Part shown: in pieces, positions 45,569 to 54,541 of the stretch
Numbering within the stretch: position 1 is the stretch's first letter
Layout: each line of letters begins with the position of its first letter
Assembly: GCF_021389955.1 (NCBI RefSeq)
Contig: NZ_CP089980.1
Coordinates: 2,909,001 to 2,973,000 of the forward strand
DNA length: 64,000 bases
Direction: 5' to 3'
Source: Fulvivirga maritima
Lineage (GTDB): Bacteria; Bacteroidota; Bacteroidia; Cytophagales; Cyclobacteriaceae
The notes under the pieces: generated by a model
The model's input: only the letters and a program-made list of their open reading frames with translations
What the model was told of the DNA's origin: nothing
Databases searched by the model: none
Made by a program: the position numbers and the translations under genes

Positions 45569-46956
45569 AGTTGGATAGCTACCATAGTGTATATTTTATA
45601 GGAGTAGGAGGCATAGGTATGAGTGCTTTGGCCAGATGGTTCGCCCATAATGGTTACAAAGTGAGCGGCTATGATCGTACACCTACAGCCCTTACCCAAA
45701 AGCTGGAAGAAGAGGGAGTGGCTATTCACTATGAAGATAAGGTAGAGAATATTCCTGCTGAGATTATAGAGAATAAGGAAAAGAGCCTGGTGATTTACAC
45801 TCCGGCTATTCCTGCTTCGCATAAGGAGTATAACCATCTGAAAGATCATGGTTATGAGATTAAGAAGAGATCGGCAGTGCTGGGACTTATTAGTGAGCAG
45901 TTTTTTACAGTGGCAGTAGCAGGTACGCATGGTAAAACTACCACGTCTTCTATGGTGTCACATATTTTGAAATCGGCAGGGAAGGATATTACAGTGTTTT
46001 TAGGAGGAATAGCTACTAACTATAATTCTAACTTCATTGCTAATAATACTGATAAAGCCGTGGCAGTGGTAGAGGCAGATGAGTTTGACAGGTCATTTTT
46101 GACTTTGTCTCCTGATTTGGCGGTGGTAACATCGGCAGACGCTGATCACCTGGATATTTATGGCGATAAGGACAAGCTGCAAAATTCATTTAAAGACTTT
46201 ATACATAAGTTAAGACATAATGGTAAGCTCTATATCAATGATAAAATTGCTAAGGAGCTTGTAGATGACTCTTTCGAAGGAATAGTCAATACCTATGGAA
46301 TGAACCGGGGCCAGTTTTTCGCTAGTAATGTTACCATGAATAATGGCTTTTTTCAATTTGATTATCAGGATGCGCAGAGTAAGATAGAACGATTAATGCT
46401 AGGCGTCCCCGGTTTTCATAATGTGGAGAATGTAACTGCTGCTATAGCTATTGGGCTAGAGCTGGGCTTAAGTGAAGAGGATATTCGCAAAGGGGTGGAG
46501 TCTTACCGAGGTGTGAAAAGAAGGTTTGAATACGTGCTTAGGTCAGAGCAAATTGTTTTTGTAGATGATTACGCACATCATCCTGTAGAGATTACGGCCT
46601 TTTTAAGTTCATTAAAAGCGTTGTATCCTGATCGTAAGGTAACGGCTATTTTTCAGCCACATTTGTTTACCAGAACCAGGGACTTTGCTGTTGAATTTTC
46701 AGAAAGTCTGAGCTTGGCAGATGAGGTGATCTTATTAGATATTTATCCGGCCAGAGAAGAGCCTATCGAAGGGGTTTCTTCAGAGCTTTTGTTAGAGAAT
46801 ATTACTATTGATAAAAAAGAGTTGTGTACTAAAGAGCAGCTCATAAATAATTTAGAAGAAAAGGAATTAGAAGTAGTGGCTACCATCGGAGCAGGAGATA
46901 TAGATAAGCTAGTGGAGCCGATTAAAGAGATGTTAAAAGGCAGGTATCATGTTTAG
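45565..46956 (+). CDS. murC: UDP-MurNAc-alanine ligase
   Basis: 463 aa. It adds the first residue, L-alanine, to UDP-MurNAc. N-terminal FIGVGGIGMSALARW, the ATP loop AGTHGKTTTSSMV (about 115-127), VEADEFDRSF, DADHLDIYG and the DDYAHHPVEI motif are all present. It starts at a TTG that overlaps the murG stop (TTGA). ftsQ begins inside its last codons. Confidence 0.95.
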   Translation: MKLDSYHSVYFIGVGGIGMSALARWFAHNGYKVSGYDRTPTALTQKLEEEGVAIHYEDKVENIPAEIIENKEKSLVIYTPAIPASHKEYNHLKDHGYEIKKRSAVLGLISEQFFTVAVAGTHGKTTTSSMVSHILKSAGKDITVFLGGIATNYNSNFIANNTDKAVAVVEADEFDRSFLTLSPDLAVVTSADADHLDIYGDKDKLQNSFKDFIHKLRHNGKLYINDKIAKELVDDSFEGIVNTYGMNRGQFFASNVTMNNGFFQFDYQDAQSKIERLMLGVPGFHNVENVTAAIAIGLELGLSEEDIRKGVESYRGVKRRFEYVLRSEQIVFVDDYAHHPVEITAFLSSLKALYPDRKVTAIFQPHLFTRTRDFAVEFSESLSLADEVILLDIYPAREEPIEGVSSELLLENITIDKKELCTKEQLINNLEEKELEVVATIGAGDIDKLVEPIKEMLKGRYHV

Positions 46957-47713
46957 AAAGTACAAGATGAAAATCGGGGCTAAGTTGCTGATAGCAGGTG
47001 TAGTGCTGATATCTGTTATTGGCTTTACTGATAGCCGGCAAAGCGGAGAAGTGTGTAAAGATGTAGTGATTAGAATTTCTAATCAGCATGAAAACTATTA
47101 TGTAGATGAGTCCGATGTACTGGCACTTATGACAGATAATGGTAATCAGGCAGTGAAGGGAACCAGCTTTAAGGAGCTAAATCTGAAAGATATAGAGCAG
47201 AAGGTGGAGATGGACAAGTTCATTAAAGAGGCAGAGATTTATAAAGACCTGAAAGGTAATCTTTTGGTTAAGGTAGAGTTGCGTCGGCCATTGGCTCGTG
47301 TTATTCAGACTCAGGGCCCTGATGCTTATATAGCTGAAGATGGAGCGGTATTGCCAGTCTCTACCAAGTATACTTCAAGAGTTACGCTTATTAGCGGTAG
47401 TTACAGTCAGGAGCTGGTAAAGCAAGACCTTACCACTACTGAAGAAGGCAAGAAGATTTATGATTTAATAAAGTATATCAATAAAGACAAGTTCTGGAAG
47501 GCACAAGTAGCTCAGATTGATATAGATGAAAATTTAAATGTGCTTTTATATCCTCAGGTTACAAAGCAGTATGTAGAGTTTGGTAAGCCTGAAGATTTGG
47601 AAAGAAAGTTTAAAAAGTTAAAAATATTCTATGATCGTATTTTACCTCAAAAAGGGTGGAATACTTATTCTAGGGTAAACCTGGAGTATGAAGGGCAGAT
47701 AATAGCGGAATAG
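46949..47713 (+). CDS. ftsQ: Cell-division protein FtsQ
   Basis: 254 aa. A short basic N-terminus, a membrane helix (about 9-25, AKLLIAGVVLISVIGFT), then a periplasmic POTRA/FtsQ region (ISNQHENYYVDESDVLALM, FIKEAEIYKDLKGNLLVKVE). Similarity to the E. coli protein is low, but size, topology and position between murC and ftsA settle the identity. It overlaps murC by 8 nt and connects septal synthesis with FtsL/B. Confidence 0.85.
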   Translation: MFRKYKMKIGAKLLIAGVVLISVIGFTDSRQSGEVCKDVVIRISNQHENYYVDESDVLALMTDNGNQAVKGTSFKELNLKDIEQKVEMDKFIKEAEIYKDLKGNLLVKVELRRPLARVIQTQGPDAYIAEDGAVLPVSTKYTSRVTLISGSYSQELVKQDLTTTEEGKKIYDLIKYINKDKFWKAQVAQIDIDENLNVLLYPQVTKQYVEFGKPEDLERKFKKLKIFYDRILPQKGWNTYSRVNLEYEGQIIAE

Positions 47714-47772
47714 AGATCATAAGAGATTAAAAAATATAAAGAAAACAACCACTTAAAAATAAATTTACAACC

Positions 47773-49026
47773 ATGGAAAATGATAAAATCGTAGTAGGGC
47801 TCGATATCGGCACCACCAAGATTTGCGCCATAGTAGGAAGGAAGAATGAGTACGGCAAACTGGAAGTTCTTGGTATGGGTAAGGCCGAGTCAGATGGAGT
47901 GATCAGAGGCATAGTTACTAACATTGACAAAACGGTAAACGCTATAGAAAAGGCCGTTCGTGAAGCAGAAGATCAATCAGGTATTGATATTAGAGTAGTA
48001 AATGTAGGTATCGCTGGTCAGCATATAAGGAGCTCTATACATCATGGAAGTATCACCCGTAATACCAAAGATGATGAGATTACCATTGAGGATATCAATC
48101 GCCTCAATAATGATATGTATAGGATAGTAATTCCTCCTGGCAGTGAAATTATACATGTTATGCCACAGGATTATACTGTAGACTATGAAGATGGTATAAA
48201 AGATCCTGTAGGTATGTCTGGAGTGAAGCTGGAAGCTGATTTCCATATTATTACTGCTCAGACTAATGCTATCAACAATATTAATAAATGTGTAAAAAGA
48301 GCAGGCCTTGAGATCGAGCATCTGATTTTAGAACCATTAGCATCTAGTATGGCTGTGCTAAGTGACGAAGAAAAAGAAGCAGGTATTTGCCTTATTGATA
48401 TAGGTGGTGGTACTACCGATATCGCTATTTTCCATGATAATATTATTCGTCATACAGCAGTGATACCGTTTGGAGGTAACATTATTACTTCAGATATCAA
48501 ACAGGGCTGTATGGTTATGCAGCACCAGGCTGAGATATTGAAGACCAAGTTTGGTAAAGCTATTGCTGAAGAGGCGAGTCCTAATGAAATTGTTTCTATT
48601 CCTGGTATCAGAAATCGTGCGCCTAAGGAAATCTCCGTGAAGAACCTGGCACACATTATTGAAGCAAGAATGGAAGAGATTGTAGAGCTGGCTCATACCG
48701 AGATTATTACTTCTGGGTTTGAGAACAGATTAGCCGGTGGCATTGTGATCACTGGTGGTGGTGGGCAGCTCAGCTGTCTCAAGCAACTGGTAGAGTATAT
48801 GACTGGCATGGATGCCCGTATAGGTTATCCTAACGAACATCTTGGCAGAAGCAAGGTGGACATAGTGAAGAGTCCTATGTATGCTACTTCTGTTGGGTTG
48901 GTGCTGTCTGGTTTTAGAGCGCTTGATGAGCGAGAAAACAGATACAACGAGGTGAAGGTATCCGGACGCCCGGAGTACAACAGAAGAAAAAAGCTGGAAG
49001 CGGAGACTTCTTCAGCAAAATTTTAA
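47773..49026 (+). CDS. ftsA: Cell-division actin-like protein FtsA
   Basis: 417 aa. It anchors FtsZ to the membrane and polymerises. ATP-binding signatures: VVGLDIGTTKICAIVG (phosphate 1) and CLIDIGGGTTDIAIF (phosphate 2), and the adenosine motif GIVITGGGGQLSCL. The C-terminal membrane-targeting helix is less clear than in E. coli; the end is basic (RPEYNRRKKLE). Starts 59 nt after ftsQ. Confidence 0.95.
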   Translation: MENDKIVVGLDIGTTKICAIVGRKNEYGKLEVLGMGKAESDGVIRGIVTNIDKTVNAIEKAVREAEDQSGIDIRVVNVGIAGQHIRSSIHHGSITRNTKDDEITIEDINRLNNDMYRIVIPPGSEIIHVMPQDYTVDYEDGIKDPVGMSGVKLEADFHIITAQTNAINNINKCVKRAGLEIEHLILEPLASSMAVLSDEEKEAGICLIDIGGGTTDIAIFHDNIIRHTAVIPFGGNIITSDIKQGCMVMQHQAEILKTKFGKAIAEEASPNEIVSIPGIRNRAPKEISVKNLAHIIEARMEEIVELAHTEIITSGFENRLAGGIVITGGGGQLSCLKQLVEYMTGMDARIGYPNEHLGRSKVDIVKSPMYATSVGLVLSGFRALDERENRYNEVKVSGRPEYNRRKKLEAETSSAKF

Positions 49027-49117
49027 ATAAAACTAAAGGCCTTTTGATCGACGATTTGGATAATAAAAATGATTATTAAGAAGGTCAAAAATTTGCAACC
49101 ACTAAACAAAAAATACT

Positions 49118-50707
49118 ATGTCTGAAAACGCATATAAATTTGATATACCCAAACATCACAAGTCCATCATAAAGGTGATTGGAGTTGGTGGCGGAGGTAG
49201 TAACGCTGTTAACCACATGTTTAGTCAGGGCATTAAAGATGTTGAATTTGTAGTGTGTAACACAGATTCTCAAGCTCTGAAAACCAGCTCTGTTCCTGGT
49301 AAAATACAGATAGGGGTAAATCTTACTGAAGGATTAGGTGCCGGAGCCAACCCTGAAGTAGGTAAAAATGCCGCTCTTGAGAGTAAAGAAGATATTAGAG
49401 ACCTGTTAGGTAATGATACCAAAATGGTATTTATCACTGCAGGTATGGGAGGAGGAACCGGTACTGGAGCTGCTCCTGTAATAGCTAAAATTGCTAAAGA
49501 AATGGATATCCTTACTGTGGGTATCGTTACGGCACCATTTGGCTTTGAAGGAAAGAAAAAAGCTAACCAGGCTGAAGCAGGGATCAACTCTTTGAAAGAG
49601 AGCTGTGATACTGTGCTGGTTATTCTTAATGATAAATTGAGAGAAATTTATGGAAATCTCTCTATCGGTAGTGCTTTTGCACAAGCTGATAATGTGTTAA
49701 CCACCGCTGCTAAGGGTATTGCAGAAATCATTACTGTAGCAGGATATGTTAACGTTGACTTTCAAGATGTGCGCACTGTAATGCATAATGCAGGTGCTGC
49801 CGTAATGGGATCAGCAGAAACTAAAGGTGAAAACAGAGCTAAAAAAGCAGCCGAAGAGGCATTAGCTTCACCATTATTGGATAATAAAGATATTCTGGGA
49901 GCGCAGAAAATATTGCTTTCTATTATTTCTGGTGAGCAGGCTGAGCTTCAAATGGATGAGCTTACTGAAATTACAGAGTACATCCAGGAGCAAGCTGGTG
50001 ACGATGCTGAGGTGATATTCGGTCATGGTGTTGATCCTGATTTAGGTGATAGCATCAGAGTGACTGTAATTGCAACGGGGTTCGACCATGATCAGGCTTA
50101 CTTGCCGCAGAACAGAGAAAGAAAGCAGCAGGAAGACGTGCAGACTCGTAAAGTGTATGATTTAGATGCTAATAAGCAAATCAACATGTTCGAGAATGAT
50201 AACTCTGTGAATCATAACTCTGGAGAGATTACTAAGCGTAATGTAAATAAAGGGAATGATGCTTCTTCATCATCTTCTCACGATAATCAATTTTCAGAGC
50301 CTAACAGAAGCTACTCTTTTACCAGCCCTGTAAACTCTGACTTTAATGATGATGATGGAGACGATGGCTTGTTTTCTGATTTAGAAGATGAGTTTGAGTT
50401 TATGCAGGAAGGCGATGGTACTGATCAGCTTATCAATGATGATGGCATGATGGATATCAATAAGAGTACTAAAGAGGTAATGCGTAAAAAAGCTCAGGAA
50501 AGAGTAGACCGACTTAAAGGGCTTAATAGAAATGAGATGAATGCTGATGAATTCAAAGAAAAGCTTGATGTGCCGGCTTATCTGAGAAAAGACATCAGAC
50601 TGCAAAATGTGCCTCATTCATCTGAGCCGCATGTGTCTAAATATAACCTGAATGACGACAATCAGATTTTAGGTAATAACAGATTTTTACATGACAATGT
50701 AGATTAA
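49118..50707 (+). CDS. ftsZ: Cell-division tubulin-like GTPase FtsZ
   Basis: 529 aa, longer than the 380-400 aa norm because of an acidic, Asn/Ser-rich linker (about 330-480). The GTPase core has GVGGGGSNAVNHM and the tubulin signature GMGGGTGTGAAPVIAK (about 108-123), with the T7-loop NVDFQDVRTVM. The partner-binding peptide LDVPAYLRKDIRL (about 484-496) is followed by an extra 33-residue tail ending NNRFLHDNVD. It forms the Z-ring. It is the last gene of the dcw cluster. Confidence 0.95.
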   Translation: MSENAYKFDIPKHHKSIIKVIGVGGGGSNAVNHMFSQGIKDVEFVVCNTDSQALKTSSVPGKIQIGVNLTEGLGAGANPEVGKNAALESKEDIRDLLGNDTKMVFITAGMGGGTGTGAAPVIAKIAKEMDILTVGIVTAPFGFEGKKKANQAEAGINSLKESCDTVLVILNDKLREIYGNLSIGSAFAQADNVLTTAAKGIAEIITVAGYVNVDFQDVRTVMHNAGAAVMGSAETKGENRAKKAAEEALASPLLDNKDILGAQKILLSIISGEQAELQMDELTEITEYIQEQAGDDAEVIFGHGVDPDLGDSIRVTVIATGFDHDQAYLPQNRERKQQEDVQTRKVYDLDANKQINMFENDNSVNHNSGEITKRNVNKGNDASSSSSHDNQFSEPNRSYSFTSPVNSDFNDDDGDDGLFSDLEDEFEFMQEGDGTDQLINDDGMMDINKSTKEVMRKKAQERVDRLKGLNRNEMNADEFKEKLDVPAYLRKDIRLQNVPHSSEPHVSKYNLNDDNQILGNNRFLHDNVD

Positions 50708-50727
50708 AAAAACTGATTGACATATAC

Positions 50728-50743
50728 AGCAAGCCGGCTTGCT
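50728..50743. other. 16-bp perfect palindrome after ftsZ
   Basis: AGCAAGCCGGCTTGCT starts 21 nt after the ftsZ stop. No T-run follows directly, so it may be a protein site or part of a processing hairpin rather than the terminator. Confidence 0.35.
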
Positions 50744-50810
50744 TCCAATTTTGTAGTGGTTGTTGGTTGTAAATTTTTAGGTCGGCGCTGTAGTGTCAAC
50801 TTTTTAAGCT

Positions 50811-50838
50811 AAATCTTCCGGGTGAGCCCGGGAGATTT
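50811..50838 (+). terminator. Probable dcw-operon terminator
   Basis: A 12-bp stem AAATCTTCCGGG / CCCGGGAGATTT (one G-T pair) with the loop TGAG, about 100 nt after ftsZ; only a weak T tract. It lies just outside the IS1380-type element. Confidence 0.55.
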
Positions 50839-50874
50839 CTTATCCTAATGAACAGTAGGGTAAGCATTGGCAAA

Positions 50875-50912
50875 AAAATAAGGCCGTTTCTAATTAGAAA
50901 CGGCCTTATTTT
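50875..50912. terminator. 38-bp perfect palindrome, transposase terminator
   Basis: The 19-nt arms are exact reverse complements (core AAGGCCGTTTCTAA / TTAGAAACGGCCTT), flanked by A and T tracts that allow termination on both strands. It is just after the transposase stop (50921, minus strand). Confidence 0.85.
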
Positions 50913-50920
50913 ATCCCGGA

Positions 50921-52240
50921 TTATTCATTAGAATAATCAAAAGGAGGACTAGTAGACGATATGTTCAAGAATATTCCCTCCATCCAGGGTCTTCTTTTGG
51001 AGGGTAATGAGATTTTTAAAACCTTTTTATTAGCATGGTTTGCTGTCCAGGCTCCTAATGCAAAGCAATAGGATCTGAGGGTTGACAGGGTTGCTTTTCG
51101 ATGATGGTTCAACGCAAAATGCCTGAATAAACTCATCAAATTGTAAGCCACCATGATAAAGCGGAAAGAGGCTTCTGTTGCCCAAAAATCTTGTAAACAA
51201 AAATTTTCAAGCCCAAAATCTTGTTTCAATTCCTTAATTCTGTTCTCACAATCAGCGCGGGTGTTGTACATGTTCCAAATCTGATCCAGAGGTAAATCCA
51301 TATTGGTCACATAGCAACTATACCGATAGCCAGGCTCATCTTCAAAAAGCTCCTTGCCTCCTGCATTTGGCCTGATGTCAACTTGCTTTTTTACAATAAT
51401 ATATCGTCTTGGCTTACCGTTTTTATGACTGAAAACCATCTCGTTCAGCTCTATTCCCTTTGCCAGTCTGACCCAATCTTTAAGTCCCCAAACTTCGCTT
51501 TTTACATTGGGGTACATGCGTACAGCCATAATGTAATTGATGAGTTCTTCATCTAGATATGACATGATTTCTTCGTTGTAAAAACCACTATCGGCCCTTA
51601 CCAGACCTACTTTTTGTCCTGCCAAGGCGTGCTTAAAGGTTTCTTCCATGAACTCCCTGCAACTACTACTGGCCGCTGTGTTGCCTGGCCTGAGCCATGC
51701 ATTGGCCACCATTCTGGTTTGACTCACAAAGGCCATCAAAGGATGATGTGAATTTCTCCCTCTTTTGTTGGGGTTATAACCTTTACTACTCCCTTGTTGA
51801 TCTCCATATCGAGTGATCACAGTACTATCAAAATCAATGGTGAGTGCTCCTAAATGGAGCTGGTCAAAGAACCATTGTTGAAGCTCTGGAAATACTTCGT
51901 TGTTTAGGGATTGAGAGAATTTTCCAAAAAAACGACTGTAGGTACTTTGGCTAGGCATACCATCCCATCCAAAAATTGACTGTAAAACAGTATCATATCT
52001 CAACCAGTCACAATGGATGTATCTACTAGCCCCTGTCCAGATACTCAGCCAAAAACTCTCTACGATTTGCTTGGGGTCATATCCTCGGTTAGAACCAGGA
52101 GATGGAAGTGCCAGTTCGGCTAATTTTTCTCGTATCCCTACCTGATCGATAAATCGTTTCATTAAACTCATCCCTCCAAAGGGTGTCACTGGCTTGGAGG
52201 AATATTCAATGGGTAAAGACCCTATATTTTGAGTAACCAT
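50921..52240 (-). CDS. IS1380-family transposase
   Basis: 439 aa, the family's normal length. Family motifs: DFDSTVITRYGDQQGSSKGY (catalytic Asp at 136/138), VGLVRADSGFYN (Asp217) and YNTRADCENRIKELKQDFGL (catalytic Glu near 330). The N-terminal section (PGSNRGYDPKQIVESFWLSI) is typical too. The reading frame appears intact, so it may be functional. Confidence 0.95.
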   Translation of the reverse strand: MVTQNIGSLPIEYSSKPVTPFGGMSLMKRFIDQVGIREKLAELALPSPGSNRGYDPKQIVESFWLSIWTGASRYIHCDWLRYDTVLQSIFGWDGMPSQSTYSRFFGKFSQSLNNEVFPELQQWFFDQLHLGALTIDFDSTVITRYGDQQGSSKGYNPNKRGRNSHHPLMAFVSQTRMVANAWLRPGNTAASSSCREFMEETFKHALAGQKVGLVRADSGFYNEEIMSYLDEELINYIMAVRMYPNVKSEVWGLKDWVRLAKGIELNEMVFSHKNGKPRRYIIVKKQVDIRPNAGGKELFEDEPGYRYSCYVTNMDLPLDQIWNMYNTRADCENRIKELKQDFGLENFCLQDFWATEASFRFIMVAYNLMSLFRHFALNHHRKATLSTLRSYCFALGAWTANHANKKVLKISLPSKRRPWMEGIFLNISSTSPPFDYSNE

Positions 52241-52352
52241 TCTGGTGATTTTTATACCTCATCAAAATCGATCTTTTTACACAATTATCGAAGGATTTTC
52301 TAAACTTTTAGTTTTCTAATGCATAATCAGGGTTTATATAATCTATTCTGTT

Positions 52353-53435
52353 TTAAGAAAGTAAATCGAGTCCCATTTTTTCAGCCACCTCATTAAGATC
52401 AGCCACCACTTTTGGGTTGAGAGGAATGCCATCAGTTTTTCTTATGGCTTCAGCTTCTCGCTCAGGATCACCGGGGATAAGTACTTTTTTACCCTCTACA
52501 GGTTTAGTTTCTCTGAATCTTCCTATCCAGTTATCCATGTGGTGTTTAAATTCTTCAGCAGGTCTGAATGCATCTATACGCATGGCTCCCAGAAAATGCC
52601 CCAGCCCTTCTCCTACAGGGTCTTTGGCTAAAGGTAAAAAGCTTACGAAGGGAGGGGCCCATGGTCCATAATTCGCTCCGGAAAATACTGCGGAGAAAAT
52701 ATCTACAATAGAACCCAGCGCATAACCTTTGTGGCTGCCATGCTCTCTGTCACTACCCAGAGGTAGTAATGCTCCATCATCTTTAAGTCCAAATGCGTTA
52801 GTAGAGTCATTGCCATCTTTATCTTGTATCCAGCCTACAGGAGCATCTTTTTCCTGCCTTTGTAAAATCTCCAGTTTACCATTAGCAGCTGTAGTGGTAG
52901 CCATATCAGCTACAAACATAGGTTGCTTGTCCGTTGGTATGGCTACGGCTATAGGGTTGGTTCCCAGCATGCGCTCGGTAGCAAAAGTAGGAGCTACTAA
53001 CGGGCTGGCATTGGTCATGGCCATGCCTACCATATCTTTCTCTGCAGCTAACATGGCGTGGTAGCCAGCTATGCCAAAGTGATTGGAATTTTTTACACTT
53101 ACCCAGCCTGTGCCTACCTGCTCAGCCTTTTGCATGGCTATTTCCATGGCTTTGATGGCTACTATAAGGCCCAAGCCTTTGTCTCCGTCTATTACCGCGG
53201 TGCTTGGTGTTTCATGAACTATCGTTACCTCTGGCGTGGGGTTAATTCTTCCCGCTTCCCAAAGCCTCACATAACCCGTTAAGCGGGCTACTCCATGTGA
53301 ATCTATACCGCGTAGGTCGGCTTTAAGTAATACGTCTGTGGCTTTTTCTGCATCTTCAGGGCTGCATCCCATTTTCAGAAATACAGCCTGTGTGAATTCT
53401 CTTAATTTGCTCTCAGAATATATGTTATCCTCCAT
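52353..53435 (-). CDS. LDH2/malate dehydrogenase-family NAD(P)-dependent oxidoreductase
   Basis: 360 aa from the ATG at 53435; an in-frame TTG at 53444 lies inside the promoter box. The family (PF02615) includes malate, L-lactate, sulfolactate and ureidoglycolate dehydrogenases. Signatures: LRGIDSHGVARLTGY (catalytic His), SNHFGIAGYHAM, TNASPLVAPTFATERMLGTN, GSHKGYALG and GHFLGAMRIDAF. The exact substrate cannot be told from the sequence. Its gene ends about 20 bp from the IS1380 element. Confidence 0.85.
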   Translation of the reverse strand: MEDNIYSESKLREFTQAVFLKMGCSPEDAEKATDVLLKADLRGIDSHGVARLTGYVRLWEAGRINPTPEVTIVHETPSTAVIDGDKGLGLIVAIKAMEIAMQKAEQVGTGWVSVKNSNHFGIAGYHAMLAAEKDMVGMAMTNASPLVAPTFATERMLGTNPIAVAIPTDKQPMFVADMATTTAANGKLEILQRQEKDAPVGWIQDKDGNDSTNAFGLKDDGALLPLGSDREHGSHKGYALGSIVDIFSAVFSGANYGPWAPPFVSFLPLAKDPVGEGLGHFLGAMRIDAFRPAEEFKHHMDNWIGRFRETKPVEGKKVLIPGDPEREAEAIRKTDGIPLNPKVVADLNEVAEKMGLDLLS

Positions 53436-53441
53436 AGTCAG

Positions 53442-53449
53442 CAAATTTA
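53442..53449 (-). promoter_or_regulatory. -7 box for the LDH2-family gene
   Basis: Minus-strand TAAATTTG fits TAnnTTTG and ends 6 nt before the ATG at 53435. Confidence 0.45.
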
Positions 53450-53493
53450 AGGGATATAATCAAAGTATTGAGTGAACAGCAGGTTAAAAAAGC

Positions 53494-54411
53494 TTAAGAT
53501 AACTCATGAAGTGCGCCCTCCTTAAGTGAGTAAGTAGAAACTTTCAGTTTGGTGAAATGGCTCTTTTTTAATAACCAATTAATGGCGCAAGAAGCTACCA
53601 CTATCATATCTACGCGCATTTCTATCATGCCTGGTATTTCCATGCGTTCATCACGGTTTTTAAAGAGCAATTCTTCGTGAATGTTATAGTAGGCCTGTAA
53701 AGTCAAAGGAAGCTCACTGGAGCTTTCAGAAAAGGCAATGTTTTTACTTCGGCAATAGATCTCGCTAAGTGTGTCAAAAGTGCCTGATGAACCTACTAAA
53801 ATACTTGGCTTGTGAGTGTTAATCGCTTCCAGCAATGGAGCAAGTTGCTCATCAAGATAAGCTTCCATGCCACTAATTTCTTCTTCAGTGATCGGGTCGT
53901 TTTTATGAAATTGATCTAAAAGCCTTTGAGCTCCTACTTCAAAGCTTCTCTTCCAAAGTATCTCTTTTTCGGTACCAATGATAAATTCAATGCTGCCACC
54001 TCCAATATCCATGATCAGGCAAGGATCGCTACCGAGTTTTACAGCTGCTTTAACACCAGAAAATATAAGTGAAGCCTCTTCATCTCCTAAAATAATTTTT
54101 ATGTCAATGCCTGTTACTTCTTTGATTTGCTGTTTTACATCTTCACCATTCTTAGCATTTCTAAATGCACTGGTGGCAAAAGCATGCACATCAGTTACCT
54201 CATGTTTTTCAATGGTTTCAGCAAAGCTCTTAAGTACTTTAGTGGCGCGCAGCACGGCATCTTCCAGAATCATACCATTGCTAATCCCTCCTTTGCCTAT
54301 TCTTACCGGAGTCTTTATGGAATATAAAATATTAAAAGATCCGTTATTTATCTCCGCTATAAGAAGGTGAAAAGTGTTAGTTCCGCAATCAATGATGGCT
54401 ACTTTGTTCAT
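53494..54411 (-). CDS. Ppx/GppA-family phosphatase
   Basis: 305 aa, the short form without an HD domain. It belongs to the sugar kinase/actin-like ATPase fold; members split polyphosphate or pppGpp. Signatures: AIIDCGTNTFHLLIAEI, FATSAFRNAKNG, GDEEASLIFSG, LIMDIGGGSIEFIIG and SGTFDTLSEIY. Which of exopolyphosphatase or pppGpp hydrolase it is cannot be decided. It is followed 49 nt later by the LDH2-family gene on the same strand; divergent from the carboxylase gene. Confidence 0.9.
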   Translation of the reverse strand: MNKVAIIDCGTNTFHLLIAEINNGSFNILYSIKTPVRIGKGGISNGMILEDAVLRATKVLKSFAETIEKHEVTDVHAFATSAFRNAKNGEDVKQQIKEVTGIDIKIILGDEEASLIFSGVKAAVKLGSDPCLIMDIGGGSIEFIIGTEKEILWKRSFEVGAQRLLDQFHKNDPITEEEISGMEAYLDEQLAPLLEAINTHKPSILVGSSGTFDTLSEIYCRSKNIAFSESSSELPLTLQAYYNIHEELLFKNRDERMEIPGMIEMRVDMIVVASCAINWLLKKSHFTKLKVSTYSLKEGALHELS

Positions 54412-54512
54412 ATATCATAAAAATTTGCTCGAAGTTAAGTAAACTCTTTTGGCTGTAGCCCTTTTAGCATGGGAAAATGTATTCTAAGCAAGTTTATCCA
54501 TCTCAATTTCTT

Positions 54513-54520
54513 TATATTTG
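54513..54520 (+). promoter_or_regulatory. Candidate -7 box for the carboxylase operon
   Basis: TATATTTG, 21 nt before the ATG at 54542, matches TAnnTTTG. Confidence 0.45.
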
Positions 54521-54541
54521 ATATAGACTAACTCATGAAAA

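Larger units (their letters stand above)
50844..52333 (-). mobile_element. IS1380-family insertion sequence (ends approximate)
   Basis: One transposase gene on the minus strand. The proposed left end starts CCTAATGAACAG (50844) and the right end lies within AATCAGGGT (52325-52333), reading CCCTGATTATGC inward; the two ends match only partly. TTAT is found both at 50840-50843 and 52334-52337, which fits a 4-bp duplication, the family's usual size. The ends remain uncertain by a few bases. It is inserted after the ftsZ terminator, harmless to the dcw genes. Confidence 0.6.

Noticed and set aside
53436-53444. TTG start of the LDH2-family gene at 53444
   Set aside because: The codon lies inside the -7 box TAAATTTG; the ATG at 53435 fits better.
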